This document shows, piece by piece, positions 58,545 to 64,000 of a stretch of DNA of 64,000 bases (within the stretch, counting starts at the first letter, position 1; the number at the start of each line of letters is the position of its first letter). The notes under the pieces are model-generated. The model saw only the letters and a list, made by a program, of their open reading frames with translations, made no database searches and was not told where the DNA came from. Source of the stretch: Sweltsa coloradensis (Eukaryota; Arthropoda; Insecta; Plecoptera; Chloroperlidae). Where the stretch lies: assembly GCA_024449915.1 (NCBI GenBank), contig JAMZAV010000029.1, positions 1,674,001 to 1,738,000 of the forward strand. Direction: 5' to 3'. Both the position numbers and the translations under genes were made by a program.

Positions 58545-58706
58545 TCTGGTGTGCGCCAGGGATCGATTTTCGAGCCCTTGATGTTTCCCATATTTGTCAA
58601 TGACTTACCGTCATGTTTTGCATCTAGCAAATGTATAATGTATGCTGACGATTTCTAAGTGTACAGACCCATGAGGAGTGACGTTAACTATGAGTTGACC
58701 CACTAA
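58545..58706 (+). pseudogene. LINE reverse-transcriptase remnant (YADD box)
   Basis: The frame from 58545 reads SGVRQGSIFEPLMFPIFVND then LPS, and further on MYADDF. This corresponds to the 'GVPQGS(I/V)LGPLLF.IFINDLP' and 'YADD' blocks of non-LTR reverse transcriptases, the latter holding the two catalytic aspartates. A stop follows YADDF at once, and the spacing between blocks is shortened; the P in VPQG and G in LGP are changed. It is a dead fragment; no longer domain surrounds it. The assignment rests on motif recognition. Confidence 0.8.
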
Positions 58707-59277
58707 CAGACTTGAGCATGGTTAATGTTATATTAAACTAAGCCATCCATCTAGATCTTGGTATAAAGCATTTTAATTTATTTTCATATACAATCTGCGC
58801 ATGTGATGATATAGGTATTGTAAGCATATACAAATCCTCTTTTCTGTATATTAGTAAACCGTAACAGTAAGCCTACTTTAAATATTATGTTCAAAAAAGT
58901 GTTTTTAATAATTTTATGCTGAACCATTTGAATGGATGTCAGTTACTCATTAAAATGCATATTTATCCAAATATACACACTTCATAATTGCTCTGCTAAT
59001 TGTTCTGTCGACAATAAAAAAATTAACAAGTAAATAGTGATTGCATTCAAGATTGCATTTTTGAGCTGATTCGAATGACTGTGATACTTGTAGTTCGTTC
59101 TATATACACCATCGACCTTAAGTAGATCAAAAGGGTATAGTTGTATCTTAATCTACATCTAGCCCATGGTTTACTTCTGTTTGAGAGAATACACCAGGTT
59201 TGGTATGCAAGTAAAGATAAGCCTCATGTACATTTTATCCTTCTAGAATTCTCGCAATTTTAGGTTTTATTTTGAGG

Positions 59278-59394
59278 TCAATGTACCGTTTATTCCATTG
59301 CACTCCTTGGTTGCTATCTCGTCTGGATGCTAGAGAAGTACCTGCATTTAAAAGTTCTTTTGATGACACTATCTCACTCATTTACAAGTTTTGA
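59278..59394 (+). pseudogene. Possible LINE C-terminal remnant
   Basis: This frame reads SMYRLFHCTPWLLSRLDARE then VPAFKSSFDD. It resembles the short C-terminal segment after the reverse transcriptase of some insect LINEs (a 'LYRLLH...CP.LLS.L..RVP' pattern). It lies ~570 bp downstream of the YADD remnant on the same strand, so both could derive from one insertion. It is weaker evidence than the YADD block. Confidence 0.4.
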
Positions 59395-60165
59395 TGACAC
59401 CGTTAGTCGCTTTGAGATTCACTTAACAGTTAGCAAAGTACAGTATGAAAAGAATGTGTAATGTAAGAAGGGTATGTGAGCTTGGCCCAACTCAAATGCG
59501 CGCAAACAAGGTGTTGATGATTTAACTGCTGCACGATTGGTAATATAATGCCAAATTTGAATTGGATGTTAATAATACTTTATATATGATATCGTAATTG
59601 TTGCACAAAAAATAACGTTAACAGTCCACTTGGAACTAAGTTCAAAAACGTGTAAAAAATGGGAATCCAAAACATAGATTACAATTCTGCAAATTCCCAC
59701 CAAACCGTTTATCTCACGATAAAAACCAAATTAAACCTGCGCGTTCACTTTGATTTAAACGTTGGGTTCCATTATGAAAATTGAGTTAAAATAAAATTTT
59801 TCTGTTCAATTGAATAAATTCCGAAGTTGACAATTGAGTAAATTTTGTCGATTTCACTTAATTTAATTCAAATCAATGAATTAATTTAGGAATTACGCGT
59901 TGGATACATCACTTTTTCTTTCATAAACGTTAGTGCTGAAATTTGCATAATTCGTTTTATACACCTTTACCCAAAAAATCAGAAAGCTGAGCGCTTAAAC
60001 TCGCCTCCGTTTAGCATCAGCATAACCCTCTTAAAGGAACGGGATAGAAATCAAGTTTTAATATATGATACGAGAATAGCTTCTTAACATTTTTTTAGGA
60101 CAGTTGCAGCAGCACATTTGGAGAGTTATTATTGTAATGATGTAACGACGTTTTGATTGGTATGT
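59395..60165. other. AT-rich stretch without recognisable gene
   Basis: No further LINE frame, repeat match or structure was found. Confidence 0.4.
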
Positions 60166-60169
60166 CATA

Positions 60170-60188
60170 CCCGGCACCTCCACCAAAA
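60170..60188 (+). repeat. tRNA-Ala 3'-end/CCA motif, copy 4
   Basis: CCCGGCACCTCCACCAAAA, a perfect copy, and the first of three within 200 bases. Confidence 0.75.
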
Positions 60189-60292
60189 TTACGAAATTAT
60201 GTTTTTTGTGTAATGTCGATATATTAATATGAAGTATTTTGAGCTTACTTGCATACAAACGATTATTACGATCTCACAATAGCGTTGTATGA

Positions 60293-60308
60293 CCCAGCAC
60301 CTCCACCA
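60293..60308 (+). repeat. tRNA-Ala 3'-end/CCA motif, copy 5 (one mismatch, no A tail)
   Basis: CCCAGCACCTCCACCA followed by TATG. The G-to-A change is also found in natural tRNA-Ala genes of other animals (CCCCAGCACCTCCA). Unlike other copies it is not followed by AA. Confidence 0.65.
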
Positions 60309-60346
60309 TATGTACCAGCCAGGATTTATTTAATTTCGACTACCTG

Positions 60347-60365
60347 CCCGGCACCTCCACCAAAA
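60347..60365 (+). repeat. tRNA-Ala 3'-end/CCA motif, copy 6
   Basis: CCCGGCACCTCCACCAAAA, again perfect, followed by GTTAAAAAAAATTATT. The interval from copy 5 is 54 bases. Confidence 0.75.
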
Positions 60366-60930
60366 GTTAAAAAAAATTATTGAAATTTGTGTCCTAATTC
60401 GCGTTTTAAAGACTTAATTGCTAATTTCGCCACTAATTCGAGGTATTAACTAAAATATCGCGAAAATTTGCAAATTGGAAATTGGTACCATTTAATCACA
60501 ATTCATATGATTCATGTGCAAACTGAATTCGAAGGGTAAAAAAAAATCGCGAATTTTGTTCTCACCATTTTTGCACATCTCTAGTCATATGTGACAACCG
60601 ATGGATGTAGCTATTACGTTATGTGCAAAATTAACTCGGGAAGTCAACGTTACGTTATCTGCGACCGACAATTCCCAGGAAAATCTGTTATCATTAAAGG
60701 TTTTCATCGGTCTATTTCATGAATGCTGGGATTTAGTTTACTTAAATACACGTGCATATTCATTCACAACTATCATCGCATCGTATCACTTGTAGGTCAC
60801 CTGAAAGTGGTTATTATGTGTGCCCAATCTAGTTTTCCGCAAAAAAATAAAAATAATAACGGAATCACGGCTCTTCAAAATAATGTCCTTATTCTTAATT
60901 AATATCAAACCCTATTTTCAATTAAGTCGA
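60366..60930. other. AT-rich stretch without recognisable gene
   Basis: The ORF at 60601-60795 (64 codons) has more varied composition than most here but no motif I know. Confidence 0.4.
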
Positions 60931-60973
60931 GTAGGGGGTGGGAGGTTCCCACCCCACTATTGGCTCCCCGGGC

Positions 60974-61135
60974 TTATCGAAGCCGGCTAGCCATGCCTGA
61001 CGCTTCTCCCACATCATCTTTTTCTTCCTTTGCATCATCTACTTCCCTTTCTTTCTCTCCACTGTCTTCTTCCTCAGGGACCTCCACAAGTTTTTGCCAT
61101 ATTTTGCGTTCTTCCCAACATCTTTGCAGGTTAAT
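60974..61135 (-). pseudogene. Unidentified acidic open frame
   Basis: The minus-strand frame reads CWEERKIWQKLVEVPEEEDS followed by a run rich in E, K and D, and stops at 60974-60976. It resembles acidic linker sequence of transposon or nuclear proteins, and Glu/Lys-rich peptides are not expected by chance in AT-rich DNA on this scale. There is no start codon nearby. The plus-strand ORF 60960-61166 (Ser-rich) is its shadow. A GGGTGGGAGGTTCCCACCC near-palindrome lies just beyond its end (60936-60954). It could be a remnant exon of a mobile element; the family is unknown. Confidence 0.3.
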
Positions 61136-61169
61136 CCTTATATTTTGTCTTTATAATAAAGAATAATAA

Positions 61170-63225
61170 TACGTAATACAATTATTTCCATAAATGTTGA
61201 GCATAAAAATAAAGAGGATATACAAATTAGGTGTGTCTGTCGGTATGTTATTAAAAGGGACACTGAAGTAAAACATTTTAAACATAATCCTAAAAACAAA
61301 TTCGATTTAAATTTAATTTTAATAAAAGTTATACATCAGTCTAGTTACTGTGCAAGACCACAAAATGATTGTACAAATTTCCTCCTCACATTGTGAATAC
61401 TTGACTGTAATCTCAAGTAATTGTGGCGTGCACATTTCAATGAGGCCTCTTTACAACTCGGTCCTGTTTTATTGCATGTAATAACGGTAATGCCAAACTA
61501 TATTCTCAAGAAAACCACAAAATTACGAAGTGCTTTAACTACAAATGTTCCAATTATATATTCTAGAGGCGGCTATGGAACTGAGCGTTATACATAGTGG
61601 AGTAATTGTCCTAACTTGCTCGAGAAATCTATTTATTAATGCTGCTAATAAGACAAAGTACTACACGCTATAATCTAGTTGAAATTAATAAACGCATACG
61701 GATAAATATAAACGTGTTGCAATGTCATTTGAATAATTATGTTCAAACCTCAATATTGTTGACCGCTTACTTATTAATGATACAAAGTTGTCGTGATACA
61801 TAACTATGAGCAACTATGTCAAAGATTGTAGAACATAAACACTTACATTGTTATCTAATGCTTTTCGAAAGTTTAAAATAAAGTTTTAATCAATTTATTA
61901 ATTTGAATGGAAATTGTATAATTTATTTAGTTAATTTAGTTGCCATTTACAAATAATTGTGTATAGTTTCAATTTTTAATACTATCTTTTTCTCAAGAAT
62001 TTAACATTTGCGTTTCTTGATGATGTCAAGATGTGTACGAGTTCCAAGAGTCCGATGTCTAAAGTTTTTAAATTTAAAAAAAAAAAAAAACAATAACCTT
62101 CTTTTGTCACCTTAAGAAAGTCACCGCAGGAAAAAATTGATGTGTACCCTAAGGTGGATAATTCATACGAAAATGATTTGTAGTGGTTATTGTTTTAAAA
62201 AGTGACCTGGAATCTAGTTGACCATCTGATTAGCTGACTTGTTGTGGATTTGTACGAATTAAAAAAAAAAACATAAAACTGTCCCGTATATTATACTGTT
62301 CTAGGCGAGTAGAATGTCTTCTCGCCCGAGAGAAAGTTCGAACTTCAACAGAACCTTATTCAATTCTAAGAAAATTGTGACAAAATATACATCGTTATTT
62401 TATATGTACGCCATGCTTTAATAAACGTGGAAGGTTTGAATTCGCAGTACAATTATTTGATAATAGGTCGTTAAACTTTCCCCAGACGGAGGAAAAACAA
62501 GTTACGAATTCTAACGGATATTATTCCTAGAACCGTCTTCTGCATCTCATTGTTAATGAATTTCAAACGTATTTCTTGCTATTATTGCCTCGTAGACGCT
62601 AGCTTAAAGCCCTCTGAAGAAATTTAAATTGCTATCGTGTCTTGCAAAAACATAGGGAGAAAACTTAATGTAAATATACGGAGATGATTTTCTTTTCATG
62701 TTTGGTACATTTGTCAGAGAACTACGCGTTTAATGATCAAAGAAATAAAGAAAACTACAAATAATATTATTTATATGGGAGAAGATTTGAATACTTGATA
62801 CTAGAATGTCAGCTTAATTTATATTGGAATATAAATAAGAACAATATAATTCCGTCCAATTTTAGTTCTTACAAAGACATCTTTTCTACGTTTCATTAAA
62901 ACGGAATTGCAAATATATTTGGAAATAATGACCGTCTAGATATTTTTTTAGTCTCTATAAATGATATTACAAACCTTGCAAAATTTACTGCATTTGGTTC
63001 AGGCGATAAACAATGTCCTAAATAACATCATTCCATTATGAATTTTAAAGCAATGGAAAAACATTTATGTCTCATTTAAAAAACACATATGGTTATGTTG
63101 TCACCCTAACCTCAAACTTAAGGGGAAAACAACAGTATAGTTACGAAAAAGAACATCAGTTATAGTCTTCTGGAAAAACCATATTATCCGCATATTTACA
63201 TCTATGTTGATCAACTTTGGTTTTA
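61170..63225. other. AT-rich stretch without recognisable gene
   Basis: No coding, tRNA-like or inverted-repeat structure was recognised in about 2 kb. Confidence 0.45.
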
Positions 63226-63226
63226 T

Positions 63227-63380
63227 AGTAGGCGACTATGACTTTGATATGTAAGTACTTGAGACAGAAATTTTAAAAAGTGACTAAACCAGGGATCGAA
63301 CCCGGGACCTTAGCTGTCCGGGCTATGCTATTTTAATTTCTTTCTAAAGTATTAACATATCAACGTCATAGTCGCCTACT
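63227..63380. mobile_element. 154-bp inverted-repeat element carrying a tRNA-like B box
   Basis: Ends AGTAGGCGACTATGACTTTG and the near-exact inverse CAACGTCATAGTCGCCTACT pair over ~35 bases with few mismatches. Between them, on the minus strand, lies GGTCCCGGGTTCGATCCCTGG, a tRNA T-arm with B box. It is either a MITE that captured a SINE/tRNA piece or a SINE with inverted duplication. Confidence 0.75.
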
Positions 63381-63479
63381 CAACTCGGGTTAAAAGAGAT
63401 GGTTTGGATTTCTCCAGTTAATAATCTATAAACAGACCAAGAATTAAACAATATATATATATATATTTAATTGATTATA

Positions 63480-64000
63480 CGACTAATCAAGGGAGACGGT
63501 CGTCGCCCGGCAGACAAGCGATGCGACTGCTTAGGCGACACCGAACTCCGGCCCTATATACAGCTACGAGAGTTGGGGGGTTTTCAGCTATCTGCACACG
63601 CCGCCCCGAAAGAGTTACAATCTTGAAACTCGGTATATGACCTGGTATGTGGTCCATGACATACCAAAAAAAAAATCAACCCGATCCGACAACTCGTTCT
63701 GTGTTAGAAAAGGTTCTCAAAATCGTCAAATTCCTTAAGGCTGGCTGGTGGTTGGGTGGGTGGGTGGCTGGCTGGCTGGCTGGCTGGCTAGGAGTTCTCC
63801 ACGGAGATTAATTTAGCCTACAGAGAAAACGGTAAATCTTAGAACTATGAAACTTGGACCACACTAAGGTGTACTTTAGACGCAGTGACATTTGCTTTCA
63901 AAACCAAAATCGGGACACAGGGACCGGAGAAAATAAAAAAATTGGATGATAATCAAAACGCGTAATTACCAAGGCGTGGTAATTTGTACAAACTTGAAAT
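63480..64000. other. GC-richer end of window with simple repeats
   Basis: The stretch contains ACGGTCGTCGCCCGGCAGAC and other CpG-rich words, then (GGGT)n and (GGCT)n at 63739-63789. Phrases such as 'cttgaaactcggtatatgac' look like transposon DNA, but I find no second copy. The element, if any, runs off the window. Confidence 0.4.
63739..63789 (+). repeat. (GGCT)n/(GGGT)n microsatellite
   Basis: Tandem tetramers GGCT and GGGT alternate in blocks. Confidence 0.9.

Overview
The window looks like AT-rich intergenic or intronic DNA from an animal nuclear genome. I found no intact protein-coding gene, no functional RNA gene, no operon structure and no bacterial signal. The best guess is an arthropod, possibly a hemipteran-type insect. 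This rests on the dense mix of short tRNA-derived SINEs, a 5S rRNA-derived SINE, Helentron-like elements (HINEs), TTAA-flanked foldback elements and decayed non-LTR retrotransposons. The taxon is an inference; nothing in the sequence fixes it.

Layout. 1-4.1 kb holds diffuse AT-rich DNA, a tRNA-derived SINE (called S3 here) and a full-length copy of SINE S1. 4.1-8.7 kb is a ~1.5 kb direct repeat (R1 and R2, still very similar) separated by ~1.5 kb of internally repetitive DNA that ends in a TTAA element. 8.9-13.9 kb holds SINE copies (S2, S1, S3), a HINE 3' part, a (GAGT)n microsatellite and a foldback. 15.4-18.6 kb holds a G-rich, possibly conserved block, a ~33-bp minisatellite and two unrelated TTAA elements that share a single TTAA. 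19.2-20.7 kb has a 548-bp inverted-repeat element and a frameshifted LINE C-terminal remnant. 26.4-30.6 kb has inverted tRNA-like modules, two foldback elements and a composite SINE with a 5S rRNA-like domain. 34.7-39.6 kb has three same-strand HINEs within 5 kb. 39.7-46 kb has a full S1 SINE, an antisense HINE and a short TTAA element. 46.6 kb and 55.9 kb carry the main CpG-rich patches not explained by repeats. 48-52.6 kb has two inverted-repeat elements. 55.2-55.9 kb is a 40-bp minisatellite built round a perfect palindrome. 57.3-59.4 kb has a TTAA element and LINE reverse-transcriptase remnants. The last kilobases hold an element with a tRNA-like B box between its inverted repeats and simple repeats.

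How the parts fit together. The features are mobile-element families, several related to each other. The 3' tail of SINE S1 (a hairpin around AAATCAGTTATATAACTGAG followed by A/T-rich short repeats) resembles the 3' end of a LINE fragment at 38.1-38.4 kb, which suggests a SINE-LINE partnership. HINE copies share a 5' end TTGGATGAGC, the matching subterminal inverted copy, and a 3' hairpin followed by CTAG. Six scattered copies of a motif identical or nearly identical to the 3' end of tRNA-Ala plus CCA are the least explained signal. Short ORFs in this window are largely by-products of repeats or chance. Family names S1, S2, S3, R, TTAA-A/B/C and HINE are my own working labels; no database was searched.
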